From Pedobacter zeae (GTDB lineage: Bacteria; Bacteroidota; Bacteroidia; Sphingobacteriales; Sphingobacteriaceae): DNA of 64,000 nt. Where the stretch lies: positions 151,777 to 215,776 of the forward strand of contig NZ_JACIEF010000003.1 in NCBI RefSeq assembly GCF_014196715.1. Direction: 5' to 3'. Positions within the stretch are counted from its first letter, which is position 1; each line of letters begins with the position of its first letter. A program made the translations under genes and the position numbers. Below, one piece after another: positions 34,696-46,100 of this stretch. The notes below the pieces were generated by a model. The model made no database searches, was not told where the DNA came from, and saw nothing but the letters and a program-made list of their open reading frames with translations.

Positions 34696-36216
34696 TTAAT
34701 TACCACCATTAACCCAGTAATCATTCAATTTCATAAATGGGTTGTTGTTTAGTGCATTTTGGTTAATTGGCCAGGTCCAGGCACCACGACTAAATTTATC
34801 GGATGTAAGCACGTTGTACGAATACTGACTGTTTAAAATCCGCTTCGTTCTAACCAAATCGAAGTAGTGATGCCCTTCGCCGATCAGCTCCCTTGAACGT
34901 TCGTAAAAGATAAATTCCTTCAGATCTCCGTTTGAAGGAGTGTATGGAGATGCACCAGCCCGGTTTCTAACCATATTGACCAGTTTTATGGCTTCGGCAT
35001 CTTCATCGATATTAGCCAGCGCTTCTGCCGCCAGCAGGAGTTCTCCCCCATACCTGAAAATCATAAAAGTATTGTCAGGATTGGCATCTTCCTCGCCCAC
35101 GATAAAAGAATTCTTGGCATATTTTAACATCATGAACTTGCCATTGTCGGCAAAAATATCTTCATTAAACCAGGTCGTGATCCTTTTGTCGCCCCCGTCC
35201 TGAAAAAGTTTCTGCATGTATTCTCCCCGGTAGTAAGCAAAACTTACGCGGTGGGTATATTCGGGTCTTTTATATGGGTAATGCAAAAACATATCGGCTA
35301 TAGGTGCCACATTCAATACGGCATCGCCATAATTTATACTCTGATAAAATTCGAATAAACTTTCATCCGAACGGCCTTTGATCACTGTTGACCAATCTGA
35401 AAGGGGTAATAAGCGATAGGCATTGCTCGCCACCAGTTCCTTTCCCAAATCTGCCGTAGCCTGATAATACTTTCTGGCATTGGCTCCATCGAAACCTGCA
35501 TTCCACATGTTCATCTCCATCATCAAAGCAATGATACTGCCTCTGCTTGCGCGAACACCTTTTAAAGCAGGATCGCTATAGGTAAATGGAATCTGATTTT
35601 TATAACCGTTTAAATCGGCAATACACTTATTTAATACGGATACAAAGTTTTCGCGGGGTAGTGATGTAGAGTGAAATGCATCGGTATAATACACCACATC
35701 GCCGTATAACCGTACCATGGTAAAATAACAAAGCGAGCGGATAAATGCAGCTTCGGCCTTAAACTGCCCTTTTTCTGCTTCGGTAATGCCGGGAACCCCT
35801 TCTTCTAATTTAGCGATCAGGATATTGGCGCCTTGAATTGCACGGTAATAACCGGTCCAATCTGTTATTCTGTCAAAATTGTAGTAATCCCAGGGTTGCC
35901 CTCTTCTGATCAGGTTTAACAGGTCGTTTCTACCCAGATATTCTACATATTCGCGAGAGGGGGCATTATCAGATTGGCTTTCGTGCAATACTTCGCCTGA
36001 TCTGTATTCTCCAACCGCACCAACATAGTGTGTTTCGTTTATTTTGCTAAAAACAATCCTCGACAAATCATAAATATTGGCAACCACATCTTCTTTAGAC
36101 TGGAAGTAGTTGTTCCCTGTTAATTTATCCAGAGGCTGCACATTTAAAAACTTTTTACATGAAGGCAAGCAAAAACATGCTGCAATAACCAAAGTGTAAA
36201 TGATAACTTTTTTCAT
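34696..36216 (-). CDS. SusD/RagB-like lipoprotein (cluster pair b)
   Basis: Outer-membrane nutrient-binding lid for the adjacent SusC. Lipobox CFCLPSC-KKFLNVQP is typical of SusD proteins. Other markers are the TPR-like helix (AEAAFIRSLCYFTMVRLYGD) and the C-terminal RSRELIGEGHHYFDLVRTKR. Length 506 residues is normal. It is 11 bp after the SusC gene. Substrate is unknown because no degradative enzyme is encoded beside it. Confidence 0.94.
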   Translation of the reverse strand: MKKVIIYTLVIAACFCLPSCKKFLNVQPLDKLTGNNYFQSKEDVVANIYDLSRIVFSKINETHYVGAVGEYRSGEVLHESQSDNAPSREYVEYLGRNDLLNLIRRGQPWDYYNFDRITDWTGYYRAIQGANILIAKLEEGVPGITEAEKGQFKAEAAFIRSLCYFTMVRLYGDVVYYTDAFHSTSLPRENFVSVLNKCIADLNGYKNQIPFTYSDPALKGVRASRGSIIALMMEMNMWNAGFDGANARKYYQATADLGKELVASNAYRLLPLSDWSTVIKGRSDESLFEFYQSINYGDAVLNVAPIADMFLHYPYKRPEYTHRVSFAYYRGEYMQKLFQDGGDKRITTWFNEDIFADNGKFMMLKYAKNSFIVGEEDANPDNTFMIFRYGGELLLAAEALANIDEDAEAIKLVNMVRNRAGASPYTPSNGDLKEFIFYERSRELIGEGHHYFDLVRTKRILNSQYSYNVLTSDKFSRGAWTWPINQNALNNNPFMKLNDYWVNGGN

Positions 36217-36227
36217 AATAAATATTT

Positions 36228-39200
36228 TTAGTTGCCTGTATTAAGTTCTAAATTCAAACCAATGTTATAGGTACGCGGCACAGGATAACCGTTGGAAATA
36301 TCGCGGCCTAAAGCGGTTACGTTCTCCGGATTGGGACCGCTATACTTAGAAAAGGTGATCAAGTTATTGGTTGAAGCAAATATCCTTAAATTGGCCAGTC
36401 CAAATCTTTGGATCATCTTCTTATCGAACATATAAGAAAGTGTGAGGTTATTAATTTTCAGATAGGTGCCACTCTCCTGCCACAAGGTTTGATCGGCCCT
36501 TAATGGCTGAATGTTTCCATAACGGCTAAAATCATAAGGATAAGGGTATTTAGCTACATCGCCGGGTTTTTGCCAGATATTTAAATCGCCTAAGGGCACT
36601 ACAGCATTTAGCGCATAAGGATCTCTCATAATAGCAATACGATCAGCAAGGGCATTATTTAAGATTGTTCTATCGGCGGTATAACTGGCATACACGTTTA
36701 AACCCCATTTTTTATACCTCATGGTAAGTGATAAACCACCTGTTAACAAGGGCTGTGAGTTTCCGGTAATTTCATAATCCCGGCCATCCAGAATATAATC
36801 GCCGTTTACATCTTTTAAAATCGGGTCTCCACCATAAAAGAAGGTGTTGTTCGTTTGATACCTTTTTCCGGTAACCGGATCTACCGGTACATCAGCATCT
36901 GTTTTGTATACGCCCTGGTTAATCCGCAAATAGTTTGACAGGGTATTTCTGCCTACGCGGAAAACATTATGCTGCAGGTAGCCAGACCCATCGAAGCGGA
37001 TGTATTGCCCGTTATACTCTTCAGGCAATTTTAGCAGCACGTCGCGGTTATAGGCACCGTTTATCGAAAAAGACAGATCAAAATCCTTACTGGTAATGGC
37101 TTTTACAATTAAGTTAACCTCGGTACCATAGTTAGCGATACCTAAATCGTTACTCGACAGTTTGTTAAAACCTGTAGTATTTGATAAAACGCGATCGAAC
37201 AACAGATTATCTACCTTTTTGAAATAACTGTCTACAACGATCGAGAATCTGTTCAGGAAGCCAATATCGAAACCGATGTTGTACTGACTTGTGGTGGTTG
37301 GTTTTAACGCCGGATTTGGAATTAAATCGTAATTGATACCAATGGTTTGTGTATTGTTGTAATTGCCATTGAGGTTATAAATACCGTAAATACTTTGAAG
37401 ATTACCAGTAGGCACAATGTTTTGGCCCCACGTTAACCTTAAACTACCATAGTCTAGCCATTTCTGATCAATTAACCAGTTTTCTTTGTTAAAATTCCAT
37501 CTTAAACCAACTGAAGAGTTTTTAGAATACGGATTTTCTAAACCACTTAAGGAGGTTCCGTCTAAACGGTAAGAGAATTCAGCCACATATTTTTTGTCGT
37601 AATCGTAAGAAAGTGATCCTGCAAAAGAAGCAATTGTAGCATTTTTATAGCTACTTAAAACCCCACCTCCCCTGGAGTAATAACCATCAAATCCAACTGG
37701 TCCCTGAAGCTGATCATTGGGGATTCTTTCCTGCCTGCTTATAGACGATTGGGCCCCTTGTTTATAAATTTCGTTAAAGGTATTGATGAAGAAATTGTGC
37801 TTTTCGCCTAATGTTTTAGCATAGGTAATGGCATTTCTGTTATACAGCTGGAAATTTCTTCCGTTATAATCATAAAGTTTGGCAAACGATCCGTTGGCCG
37901 CCGCCGGCGTAAATGTAGTTTCAGTATCTGATGTATAATCGTAACTTAAGGTAGAAGAGGCTGCCAAACCAGGTATAAACTCATAACGGGCATCGATATT
38001 TGCCCTTAAATTTCTGGAATTATTATCGTTCAGCGTTTGCAAAGCAGACAGAACCCCACCCGAAGCCTGGTAAAAAGACGGAGGAGGCAAGAGTGTTGAC
38101 GCCTGACCGTTTGAAGCCACCCCCGATTGAAGCAGGCCGGCACCGTTACCTTTATTCTGCTTACCTACCGAACCATTAATGAAACCGAAAAACCTAAATT
38201 TATCGTTCGGTTTAAACTCCATGTTCATGTTTAAATTGTAACGATTGTAACCGGTGTTTTTAATTACGCCTTTTTCGGCATAATAACCCATATTGGCTTT
38301 GTAATTAAATTTTTGGTCGCCACCATCTAAAGCCAGGTTATGACTTTGGTTAAAGGTGGTTTGATAAAATACATCCTGCCAATCGGTAGAGTTATTGTAA
38401 TAGGCATTTAAACTATCGGCAAGAAAAGGCGTATTGCTAATTCCCCTGATCTGGTTAATGTTTTCCGCGTTTAAAATAATCTGCTGGATTTTTAACTGGC
38501 GTTCTGAATTACCGCCTAATGTTTCACGTAGTTTGGGAGGCGCATTCACAAAAAAATTCGATACGTACTTAATACGTGGCACTTTAGAGTTACCTCTTTT
38601 AGTGGTGATGATGATTACCCCGTAAGCCCCTCTGGATCCGTACATGGAGGTTGCCTGCGCATCTTTCAGGATCTGGATATTTTCGATATCTTCCTGGGGG
38701 ATCAACGAGAGCGGACTCACCCCGGGACCCTGTGTCTGAAAACCAAACTCTGCTGCTTTATCTGCATCTAAAGGCACACCATCGATAATATACAGTGGCG
38801 ATGTTGGCTGTAAAAACGAATCGTTACCACTACCCGAGATACTTAAACTGGATAAACCACGGAGCTGTACAGATCCCCTAAAACCTGGGGCACCTGTGTT
38901 GTTCTGGATATTTAACCCCGGAACCTTACCCTGTAAAAGCGTTTCGATGTTTGATACCGGCACATCAGATACATCTTTACCGCTAAGTACCGTTACCGAT
39001 CCGGCGGTTGTTTCTTTTGGCCTGTTCTGGTAAGCGACAATAATTACATCATTCAGGTCTTTACGGTCTTCGCTAATGGTAACCGTAATATTGGTCTGAC
39101 CAGTGATTTTGGCCGATGCAGTATTGTATCCTAAAAATTTAAATAGAAGTGTTGCGCCAATAGGTACGTTAACCGAAAACTTTCCATCGCCATTGGTTTG

Positions 39201-39374
39201 CGTTAAGCCTTTATTGGTGCTTTGTAAAATAACAGATACACCTGGTACGCCCTGTTTTGTATCTTTATCAAGTACCCTGCCATTTACAATAATGTTTTTT
39301 TCTTGCGAATAGGCATTCGTACAACAGATTATACATACCAGAAGTAATGCATATAAAAGTATATTTCTTTTCAT
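36228..39374 (-). CDS. SusC/RagA-like TonB-dependent receptor (cluster pair b)
   Basis: Outer-membrane importer of 1048 residues. The signal peptide ends near TNAYSQ. A carboxypeptidase-like extension follows at about 28-105 (VNGRVLDKDTKQGVPGVSVI), then the plug (VQLRGLSSLSISGSG, LKDAQATSMYGSRGAYGVII) and a barrel ending in YNIGLNLEL. It begins the second half of the eleven-gene cluster, 22 bp after the DUF5007-like gene, so it probably has no separate promoter. Confidence 0.95.
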   Translation of the reverse strand: MKRNILLYALLLVCIICCTNAYSQEKNIIVNGRVLDKDTKQGVPGVSVILQSTNKGLTQTNGDGKFSVNVPIGATLLFKFLGYNTASAKITGQTNITVTISEDRKDLNDVIIVAYQNRPKETTAGSVTVLSGKDVSDVPVSNIETLLQGKVPGLNIQNNTGAPGFRGSVQLRGLSSLSISGSGNDSFLQPTSPLYIIDGVPLDADKAAEFGFQTQGPGVSPLSLIPQEDIENIQILKDAQATSMYGSRGAYGVIIITTKRGNSKVPRIKYVSNFFVNAPPKLRETLGGNSERQLKIQQIILNAENINQIRGISNTPFLADSLNAYYNNSTDWQDVFYQTTFNQSHNLALDGGDQKFNYKANMGYYAEKGVIKNTGYNRYNLNMNMEFKPNDKFRFFGFINGSVGKQNKGNGAGLLQSGVASNGQASTLLPPPSFYQASGGVLSALQTLNDNNSRNLRANIDARYEFIPGLAASSTLSYDYTSDTETTFTPAAANGSFAKLYDYNGRNFQLYNRNAITYAKTLGEKHNFFINTFNEIYKQGAQSSISRQERIPNDQLQGPVGFDGYYSRGGGVLSSYKNATIASFAGSLSYDYDKKYVAEFSYRLDGTSLSGLENPYSKNSSVGLRWNFNKENWLIDQKWLDYGSLRLTWGQNIVPTGNLQSIYGIYNLNGNYNNTQTIGINYDLIPNPALKPTTTSQYNIGFDIGFLNRFSIVVDSYFKKVDNLLFDRVLSNTTGFNKLSSNDLGIANYGTEVNLIVKAITSKDFDLSFSINGAYNRDVLLKLPEEYNGQYIRFDGSGYLQHNVFRVGRNTLSNYLRINQGVYKTDADVPVDPVTGKRYQTNNTFFYGGDPILKDVNGDYILDGRDYEITGNSQPLLTGGLSLTMRYKKWGLNVYASYTADRTILNNALADRIAIMRDPYALNAVVPLGDLNIWQKPGDVAKYPYPYDFSRYGNIQPLRADQTLWQESGTYLKINNLTLSYMFDKKMIQRFGLANLRIFASTNNLITFSKYSGPNPENVTALGRDISNGYPVPRTYNIGLNLELNTGN

Positions 39375-39396
39375 CGTAATTAACTTTATTGATCAA

Positions 39397-40488
39397 CTAT
39401 TCGTTAGCAAATTTTGGGTTCTCAGTTTTGAAATGAAAGACGATTTCCCAGTCGCCAGCCTTGTAAATAGCGAAATCGACACCGAAATTGGCTACTGTAC
39501 GTGTACCTCCAAAACCAATCCGGGAGTAACTCAGTTCTGCCTTTGCCCTCGATCCGCCCTTGGCGTAGGATGTAGGGATTTCTACCAATGGAATTGGATA
39601 AGCAACATCGTATTGAACATATTTGTCGGTTTTTTGGATATTGAACCCATGGATCATCTTATCCCAAACCGTTTCATTGAAAAACTTCGGATCAATCGGT
39701 AAAGAATCTTTGCCCAGAACCACAATACGTAACGAATGGCCATTACCGCCTGAGGCAAGCGGCCGGATGTACACAACCGCATCTTTTTTATCATTATTGC
39801 TCACCAGGTTTAAATTGGAAGTAGCGCCAATCACATTATTCAGATAAGGCCGGATGTAATCTCTCAGTTTTTTATCTAACGGAAATTTCGGATCAGGAGC
39901 AGGCAAACCGGTGTAAGCATTAAAATCATTCGATGGTTCGTAAGGGCGCTCCCTGAAAGGCCTGATCTGAAAATCCCTGATCAGGCGCTCGCCACCCGAA
40001 TTTTTAACTTTTACATCAAAAAAGCGGGTATCCTGCGAAAAATTGGTACTGTCTGACGGACGAGGCTTAAGTATCTGATTGGTTGCCGATGGCCACAAAA
40101 TGAACTCACCGGAGGAGCGTATTTCGAAAATCGGATGTGTTTCGATTTTCCTTTTGGCCTCAATCTCTGCCAGGCTTTTTTCTAAACCGGTATAAGGGGC
40201 CGTCCATACATAAGTGGGCGCCGTTGTAAAAAGATCGTTCACCGGCCTTCCATCTCCAAACCGCACGTTTACAATTTCAAACGTAATCGGATTGGTTGAG
40301 TTATCGCTGTTAAAGCCGCCGATCAGGTTGGTTCTTCCGATTATGGGTTCCAGAATTTTATTGCTAAAATTTACATTGTTGCTGATATAATCTTTTTCAT
40401 CAGGCAAATTGAAAATCTTTTTACAGCTGCTGCAAAAGGTTGCTGCAAGTAAAAGGAGCACCAAATATTTATATATGATCGATTTCAT
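39397..40488 (-). CDS. DUF5007-like surface lipoprotein
   Basis: Lipoprotein (MKSIIYKYLVLLLLAATFC, then SSC-KKIFNLPDEKDYIS) of about 363 residues. The body is beta-rich (YVWTAPYTGLEKSLAEIEAK; FILWPSATNQILKPRPSDST; GGERLIRDFQIRPFRERPYE). I associate it with the DUF5007 group that occurs beside fasciclin and SusCD genes. No function is established and no catalytic motif is seen. The ATG at 40488 starts the signal peptide and is preferred to one at 40524. Confidence 0.72.
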   Translation of the reverse strand: MKSIIYKYLVLLLLAATFCSSCKKIFNLPDEKDYISNNVNFSNKILEPIIGRTNLIGGFNSDNSTNPITFEIVNVRFGDGRPVNDLFTTAPTYVWTAPYTGLEKSLAEIEAKRKIETHPIFEIRSSGEFILWPSATNQILKPRPSDSTNFSQDTRFFDVKVKNSGGERLIRDFQIRPFRERPYEPSNDFNAYTGLPAPDPKFPLDKKLRDYIRPYLNNVIGATSNLNLVSNNDKKDAVVYIRPLASGGNGHSLRIVVLGKDSLPIDPKFFNETVWDKMIHGFNIQKTDKYVQYDVAYPIPLVEIPTSYAKGGSRAKAELSYSRIGFGGTRTVANFGVDFAIYKAGDWEIVFHFKTENPKFANE

Positions 40489-40524
40489 CGGGCTATTTAT
40501 TTTTAGATTTTTATTTCCCATCAC

Positions 40525-41634
40525 TTATTTCGTTTTGTTTATGGTAAATTCAGCCAACTGGAATGTGCCGCTGTTTCTGAGCTCGGTAATTACAATGCGG
40601 TAAAATTTGTAGGCAACTGTATTTGTACACCTGAATACCTTTTGCTGATACCTTTCTTCAAAAAAGAAGTTCGATCTTCTATCCAGTTCTACCCAGTTCG
40701 AGCCGTCCATCGAGCCTTCGTAAGTCCATGCTTTTGGGTCTCTTTCGTTGGCATCATTTGCAGATGTTAGGGTATATACCGACGAAACAGCCGGTGTTTT
40801 AAGTTCAAACCGCATCCATAGTTCGCCCTGTAAATCGGCCAGGAATTTAGTATGGTCATCACCATCAATTACTTTTCTCGAATTTTCCCCGCTGGTTATC
40901 CCTCCTCCATTTTCGCGGTTGGATGAGAATATGCCACCAATTTCGAGGTAAAGGTTTGGTGGTGGCGGTACAAAAGTTAACCGGGTAACAAACTCATTAA
41001 AACCGAATACGTGATCGGCACTGATTACATGCACAATGCCATTTTTGGTTCTGATGTTATTTGACGATGTGGTACTGGTTGCCCAGTTACGAACAAATTT
41101 GCTTTTTTTGGTGTTGTCGAAATTAATAATCTCCGGCCCGGCACCAACCTGCCCGGAAGCCGATATTTTGGTTACACTGGCATGCATGGGATAACCAATA
41201 CGTACACTTTTTAAGTCTAAACCATCCTGAAGTTTTAATGAGTCGGTTGTTTTCTTGCCTCTTATAATGTAGTACGAGGTCATTGTATCCAACTGAACCG
41301 CATCAATATTGGCTAAAAAAAGCGGATCTTTATCTGATAGTTTCCTTAATGTATTTAAATTCCGTAAAGCCAATTGAAAGCTTGGATTGCTTACAGCAAA
41401 CAGCGTAACATTGCTATCAGTTAATGTTTTTTTCAAACCCATCCTGTCAATCGCCACAATAAGTGAATCGAAAACACCCGGTTTGCTTTTTAAATAATCG
41501 TATGTATTACCGGCATAGGTTACATTCTGATCTGGTGCATCATAAAATCCTCCATTCTTTTTGCAGGCTGAATTGATTAGCGTTAGCAATGACAGGATTG
41601 CCAATGCGCCTTTATATTTTATTGAATTTTTCAT
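40525..41634 (-). CDS. Fasciclin-domain lipoprotein with discoidin-like C-terminus
   Basis: Lipoprotein (LLTLINSAC-KKN) of about 369 residues starting at 41634. Residues ~45-220 form a FAS1 domain (VTLFAVSNPSFQLALRNLNT; RTKNGIVHVISADHVFGFNE). Residues ~230-369 form a discoidin/F5-8C-like domain (KVIDGDDHTKFLADL; YTLTSANDANERDPKAWTYE; VAYKFYRIVITELRNSG). The discoidin part is paralogous to that of the PKD protein at the other end of the cluster. It follows SusD by 11 bp. Confidence 0.86.
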   Translation of the reverse strand: MKNSIKYKGALAILSLLTLINSACKKNGGFYDAPDQNVTYAGNTYDYLKSKPGVFDSLIVAIDRMGLKKTLTDSNVTLFAVSNPSFQLALRNLNTLRKLSDKDPLFLANIDAVQLDTMTSYYIIRGKKTTDSLKLQDGLDLKSVRIGYPMHASVTKISASGQVGAGPEIINFDNTKKSKFVRNWATSTTSSNNIRTKNGIVHVISADHVFGFNEFVTRLTFVPPPPNLYLEIGGIFSSNRENGGGITSGENSRKVIDGDDHTKFLADLQGELWMRFELKTPAVSSVYTLTSANDANERDPKAWTYEGSMDGSNWVELDRRSNFFFEERYQQKVFRCTNTVAYKFYRIVITELRNSGTFQLAEFTINKTK

Positions 41635-41645
41635 ATCCGTGATCA

Positions 41646-43151
41646 TTAGCGCCAGTAAGCATTTTGGGTTAATAAACTATTTTGAGAGAGGAGCTTTCTG
41701 GATATTGGCCAATAGATGCCACCAGAATTAATGAGGTTCATGAATTTGGCGTCGTTCTGTTTAATCTTGTTATAACGGATCAGATCATACCACCTGGAGC
41801 CTTCGCCCAACAATTCGCGGTGGCGCTCCTCAAAGATCAATTTGATGACATCGCTGGTATTGATGGCATAGCCTTCATCGTATCTTCTCGACATTACCAA
41901 TTGCAGTTCATTTATCGCTCCCTGTTGATCGCCCAGTACAGAAAGCGCTTCAGCTCTTAATAAAATAATATCTTCTAAGCGGGTAAAAACCAAGGCGCTG
42001 GTAAAATACCTGAAGTTTGGATCAGTGCCTCCGCCCTGAATTACTTTGATTTTACTGAAAATAGGATACTTACCATTGAGGTTGGTAAAATATCTTCCAT
42101 CGTATTTGGCCTGTCCTAAAGTATCAACTGCAAACCGCTGATCTTTTGCGACATTGAAATATTTCAGTATCGAATCTTTCGGAAGATAGATATCCGGTAC
42201 TGATTTAGTCATTACCGGTTCAGCTAAAGTTAACTCTTCAATATGGCCGGTTGATGAACCATCTACATGGCCATAATCGGAATTGAAACCGAACATCTGC
42301 CTGGTATTTTTATTGTAGAAAAATCCATTGGAGTTCGATAAATCGGTACTTCCTGTAAAACCGCCGGCACTTCTGCCATAATTATCTTCAACAAATTTGG
42401 CATATTTAGAAACGTTCGTATAATCGCCATTCCATGCGGCCAGATGAGCTAAAACTGCATATGCGGTAACTTTTGTAGCCAAAGCGCCACCCCATCTTCC
42501 TGAATTTTCGTTGTAATAATCTGTTGGCTGCTGCACGTCACCACCGCTGTAAATAAATGGCATATCAGCTGCTGCTTTGAGCATTTCCTGTTCGGCCCAT
42601 GCCAAAATCCTGGCCTGGCTTTCGCGGGGTTTATTGGTAAATTTACCTTCGTCTGATGAGGTAATGAATGGCACATCACCCCATATCCTGACCATATAGA
42701 AATAGGCAAAAGCCCTTAAAAACCTGGCCTGCGCAATATCCACGGTCATGTTATTGCCTGTATAACGTTTATCGGTTTCTCTTACATGGGCAATGTTTTC
42801 CAAGAAAACATTAGCGCCGTTTACAATGGCGTAAAACCTTGTCCAGTCTGATAAGGCCTCCATTACAGGATAAGCCGCATTTAAATTATTGCCAATCACA
42901 GCCTTTAAATCCTGTCTTTTCGGACTTAAAAACTCTCCCGTTCTCACATCTCCATAAATCCAGTGACCATTGTTATCTGATAATGCAGCACGCGTTAAAG
43001 CGTATACGCCCAAAATTCCAGAGCGGGCATCCTCTACCGTATTCCAGGCATTTTTTTCGCCTACAACCCTGGTCGAATCGGTTTCCAAAGCTTTATTACA
43101 GCTCGAAAAGGCTATCACAGCAACCAGTAGTACGTAAAATATATTTTTCAT
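41646..43151 (-). CDS. SusD/RagB-like lipoprotein (cluster pair a)
   Basis: Nutrient-binding lid paired with the SusC-like gene upstream. It starts at 43151 (MKNIFYVLLVAVIAFSSC-NK); in-frame ATGs further up overlap susC. SusD hallmarks include ARFLRAFAYFYMVRIWGDVP and the C-terminal EERHRELLGEGSRWYDLIRY. About 501 residues. The lipobox residue after Cys is Asn, not Lys as in most other lipoproteins here. Confidence 0.93.
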   Translation of the reverse strand: MKNIFYVLLVAVIAFSSCNKALETDSTRVVGEKNAWNTVEDARSGILGVYALTRAALSDNNGHWIYGDVRTGEFLSPKRQDLKAVIGNNLNAAYPVMEALSDWTRFYAIVNGANVFLENIAHVRETDKRYTGNNMTVDIAQARFLRAFAYFYMVRIWGDVPFITSSDEGKFTNKPRESQARILAWAEQEMLKAAADMPFIYSGGDVQQPTDYYNENSGRWGGALATKVTAYAVLAHLAAWNGDYTNVSKYAKFVEDNYGRSAGGFTGSTDLSNSNGFFYNKNTRQMFGFNSDYGHVDGSSTGHIEELTLAEPVMTKSVPDIYLPKDSILKYFNVAKDQRFAVDTLGQAKYDGRYFTNLNGKYPIFSKIKVIQGGGTDPNFRYFTSALVFTRLEDIILLRAEALSVLGDQQGAINELQLVMSRRYDEGYAINTSDVIKLIFEERHRELLGEGSRWYDLIRYNKIKQNDAKFMNLINSGGIYWPISRKLLSQNSLLTQNAYWR

Positions 43152-43185
43152 CTTACTTGATGTTTTGTTCGTTCTTGTTTTCATC

Positions 43186-46100
43186 TTATAGCTCCATTTT
43201 AACACCAAGGGTGTATGTTCTTGGAATAGGTTGACCATAACCGGTATCAATACCATCGTAGCTAACCAGCTCGGGATCCTGGCCGGTGTAAGGCGTGATC
43301 GTGAAAATATTGCTTACTGCACCGTACACAAAGAATTTGTTGATTTTGATATTCCGCTTATTGAGCAAATTACCCAGTTCGTAACCCAGTGAAACCTGCC
43401 TTAATTTTAAGAATGAAGCATTCTCTAAAAAGAGATCCTGATCTTCACGGTAGGGAATTACTGTACTCCAGGGATTGTAGAGTGGATATTTTGAGTAATC
43501 GCCACGTTTCTCCCAGAAAGTAATTTCTTTAACAGAACTGATATCGGTATTACCTTCGCGGTTAACAAAATCAAAACGGTTGGCCATTTCCTGGTTAATC
43601 AGCTTTCTGCCCAGGTTAAAGTAGAAGCTGGTACCCAAACTCCAGTTGCCATACCTGAAATTGTTATCAAAACCACCCGAAAGGGTTGGTAAAGAGTGGC
43701 CTTTTAATACTTTGTCGTTATCATCGATGGTGTTATCTCCGTTTTGATCTTTCCAGCGCGGATCACCAGCCTTTAAAACAATTCCCTTATATTTTAACTT
43801 TTGCCCGTTAACCGTTGGCACATCTGCATCCGAAGTATAAATGCCATTGTTCTCCAACAACCAATATTGATCTACCGGTTGGCCAACTTTTAAGAACCTG
43901 TTGCCCACTACCAACTGATCCAATCCTCTTGGCAACGCTTTTAATTTGTTGGCATTGTGGTTAAAGTTTAGTGCCGAATTCCATGAGAATTTGCTTTTTG
44001 CGATAACCTGGGCACTTACGGTAAAATCGATCCCCATATTGTTAACAGACATGCCACTTTCGATAGCTTGTTTGTAGCCGTATTCGGCATAAGCCGGGAT
44101 ACCAATTAATTGGTTCTTATCGGTTTTACTATAAAGATCAACAGAAACGTGCAGACGGTTTTTTAACATGGCTACATCAGCACCGATATTAAGCTGGTCT
44201 GAATACGACCAAGGCACCCCATAACCCACCCAACCAAACTGGTAAGGGCGGGTTAATACGCCAAATGCATTATATCCCGGCACCGTTAAGTTACCGGTAT
44301 AACCAACTGAAGCGGTATACTGCGGCCCCTGTGTATAATTGTCGTAGCTGAAAGTACGCCCCATTCTGCCCACACTTGCCCGTAATACCAAATCATCCAC
44401 TAAGCTGTGATCTTTCAAAAATTCGTTTTTAAGATTCCAGGCTGCAGAAATCGTTGGCGAATAAAACCAACGGCTTGTGGGTTGCGCGTTTGAAGAGCCA
44501 TCTAAACGTAATATGGCTGATAGGAAGTATTTATCGCTAAACGAATAATCAGCTTTTCCATAGAAAGACAATAAATTATCTTCAGTTTTATCTAAAAACC
44601 GGTAAGTTAATTCCCTTGGAAAGGCCACTGGTGTTAAATAACCTCCATTATCAGAACCATCGTCATTTTTGGGTTTAGAATCAAGCAAGTTGATTTTGAT
44701 ATAATCGTTAACCCCCTTATAAGCATAAGCATTACTATACTTGTAAATATCCCATTGCATGGTTTGCCCTAAAGCAAAATGAAAATCATGAACTTTATTC
44801 AGGTTTAAATCATAGGTTACCTTGTTATCCATCATTAATCTCTGACTAAAGCCATAGTAGTTGGACGCATAACTGTTTCCCTGCAAAAGCGTCCGGGCAT
44901 AAAAAACGTCTCTATAGCCCTCACTGTAATCGGCGTTAAATGAGGATACCACCTTAAACTTTCCGAAAATCCCTTCTAATTTGGCATAACCTTGAATAGA
45001 GTTTGTTTTATTATCATCAAAACCTTTCTTATACTGTTCCAGGTATGAACCATAAAAATCTTTATTTGGCGGGAGCGGTGCGCTTAAATCAGGAAAATAA
45101 TTGAGTTGTGCAAAGCGGTCGCGCAGGGTTTTATTTCTATCGCGGTTTAAGCGGTTCGCATTAATCATAGTTGAAAACAGCAACCATTTGGTTGGCTTCA
45201 TATTGATATTAAAAGTGGCGCTATAGCGATCTATACCGGTTTGATCGGCTACACCTTCGCTTTTGGTATTACCTAATGCAAACCTAAAGTTTGCCCTATC
45301 TGTCCCCCCGGCAAGGGAAAAATTGATACCGTATACCAGCGCATTTTTATAGTATAAATCGGTCCAGTCTGATTTTCCGCTGTATACATTGTTTAGCGAA
45401 TCACTTAAATATACCGGATACTCCTCATCATCAGAATACCTGCCGTTTGTGGTGTATTTATCGTAAAAACGCTGCCTGAAATTATTCTCATATTTACCAT
45501 TGATGGTATTTACAAATGGTTTTTGCACCATACCGATATATGAATTGAAAGATATAGCGCGGTATTTGCCAACTGCGGTTTTTGAGGTTAAAACAATTAC
45601 CCCATTAACACCTCTTGGCCCATAAACCGAAGTGGAGCCTAAATCTTTAAGCACTTCTACCGATGCAATATTATTCATATCGATGCCGGCCAATAAATTA
45701 GTTGCCGGGCCTATTCTGTTGAAATCGAATTGTTGGATATCAAAAGCAAAAGGATGCTCCCTAACCAAGGGAATTCCGTCGAGCACTACCAAGGGCTGGG
45801 CATCGTATAAATCCTTTTTAGATAATAATGGCATTGCAGCGCCCCTGATAAACATGTTCTGCATAGAACCTGGCTCTCCTGAGGGTTCCTGAACATAAAG
45901 ACCGGCAAAATTGCCCTTTAAATTCTGCTGTAAGGAGATCGCCGGAAAGAGCGCCAAATCCCTGGTATTTTTTTGTACACCTCCAGATAATTTGTTGTAA
46001 AGTGTTTTTTTCCTGATCTGCTCAAGACTATCTTTCCGCAAGGAATCTTTAGCGGACACGATCCTGATTATCGTCGTATCCTGAAAGATCAAATAATTGA

